Assembly (NCBI GenBank): GCA_022769185.1
Contig: JALEKG010000035.1
Location: 1-56,073 of the forward strand
Direction: 5' to 3'
DNA length: 56,073 bases
Source of the DNA: Dorea sp.
Lineage (GTDB): Bacteria; Bacillota; Clostridia; Lachnospirales; Lachnospiraceae
Position numbers and translations under genes: made by a program. Below the pieces are notes generated by a model. That model was not told where the DNA came from. It saw only the letters and a list, made by a program, of their open reading frames with translations, and searched no databases. This document shows, in pieces, positions 55,636 through 56,073 of the stretch. How positions within the stretch are numbered: the first letter of the stretch is position 1; each line of letters starts with the position of its first letter.

Positions 55636-55749
55636 CCTATCACCTTCTTTCATTTATTATACTATAGTAAAAATAAATATCAGAATATATAACATACAAT
55701 CGAAACTGAACGTTTATAAAAAAATACAAATCCTCAAAACTGTATGAAT

Positions 55750-55785
55750 TGAAAAAGAAAAGGTGCAGTATCTCCAATCTGCACC
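55750..55785 (-). terminator. terminator after purH
   Basis: On the minus strand GGTGCAG and CTGCACC form a 7-bp stem with a 10-nt loop followed by TTTTCTTTTT, about 30 bases after the purH stop. The rest of 55654-55815 is AT-rich, with nothing else recognised. Confidence 0.85.
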
Positions 55786-55815
55786 CTCCACATTTTTGCT
55801 GAAACAGTCTGAATC

Positions 55816-56073
55816 TTAGTGATGGAACAGACGGATTCCAGTAAATGACATTACCATATCATATTTATTACATGTCTCAATTACATTATCATCTCTTACA
55901 GAGCCTCCTGGCTGTGCAACGTATTTTACACCACTCTTATGGGCACGTTCAATATTATCTCCAAACGGGAAGAACGCATCCGAACCAAGGGAGACATCTG
56001 TCAGCTTGTCAAGCCATTCCCTCTTGGCTTCTCTTGTAAATACTTCCGGTTTTTCCTTAAAGATTTTCTCCCA
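55816..56073 (-). CDS. purH: AICAR transformylase/IMP cyclohydrolase-type protein, C-terminal end (partial)
   Basis: The last 85 codons are present on the minus strand; the gene continues past the right edge. The visible end includes LGSDAFFPFGDNIERAH, the VAQPGGSVRDDNVIE signature and the terminal GIRLFHH, which are diagnostic of the AICAR transformylase part of PurH. Whether the protein is bifunctional or a transformylase-only form cannot be told from this piece. It is far from purE-M-N-D in the window, so the purine genes are split. Confidence 0.93.
   Translation of the reverse strand, partial: WEKIFKEKPEVFTREAKREWLDKLTDVSLGSDAFFPFGDNIERAHKSGVKYVAQPGGSVRDDNVIETCNKYDMVMSFTGIRLFHH

Overview
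The window is a bacterial chromosome segment with moderate-to-low GC and strong Gram-positive ribosome-binding sites. It most likely comes from a spore-forming Firmicute of the class Clostridia, family Lachnospiraceae. Evidence for this is the 5' end of a Lachnospiraceae-like 16S rRNA (minus strand, positions 1-140), an alpha/beta-type small acid-soluble spore protein, AddAB instead of RecBCD, RNase R/SmpB/tmRNA, a pyrK-pyrD dihydroorotate dehydrogenase B, and a CIRCE element. The species cannot be fixed from the sequence alone. Almost every gene lies on the minus strand; the exceptions are rpiR, araC, ssrA, citrate synthase, hsp20 and yitT.

Layout from left to right: (1) the 16S start with two near-duplicate rRNA promoters. 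(2) A small unknown gene whose leader carries mini-ORFs and a terminator-like hairpin. (3) radA, a small beta-rich protein and clpC, with a GntR repressor overlapping clpC in the place where many Firmicutes carry ctsR-mcsA-mcsB. (4) Alanine dehydrogenase, divergent from an RpiR regulator. (5) Nucleotide synthesis: pyrC-F-K-D-E runs into a 50-residue membrane microprotein, a VanZ-like protein, an unknown membrane protein, an M29 aminopeptidase and then purE-M-N-D, all on one strand; the tail of a purH-type gene is at the right edge. (6) A cell-wall/division module: CdaR-type regulator, ftsE, ftsX, an M23 peptidase with a coiled coil, and an S41 peptidase. (7) A divergent WecG-like protein and a spore protein. 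(8) A padR-DUF1700-DUF4097-pspC envelope operon behind a consensus promoter covered by a palindrome. (9) addB-addA. (10) A DapF homologue in which both catalytic cysteines are serine, divergent from an AraC regulator. (11) hisH-hisF, ung, a TPR lipoprotein, hflX and a two-component system. (12) ssrA, citrate synthase and a CIRCE-controlled hsp20. (13) secG-rnr-smpB and enolase. (14) yitT, glmM, an MntP-like/TetR pair and partial purH.

Most of the window is housekeeping. No CRISPR array, prophage, transposon, tRNA or biosynthetic cluster was seen. The points most worth a second look are the double Cys-to-Ser DapF-like protein, the leader with mini-ORFs and hairpin at 1130-1490, the GntR-ClpC pairing with its operator, the CIRCE-hsp20 arrangement, and several clear palindromic operators.
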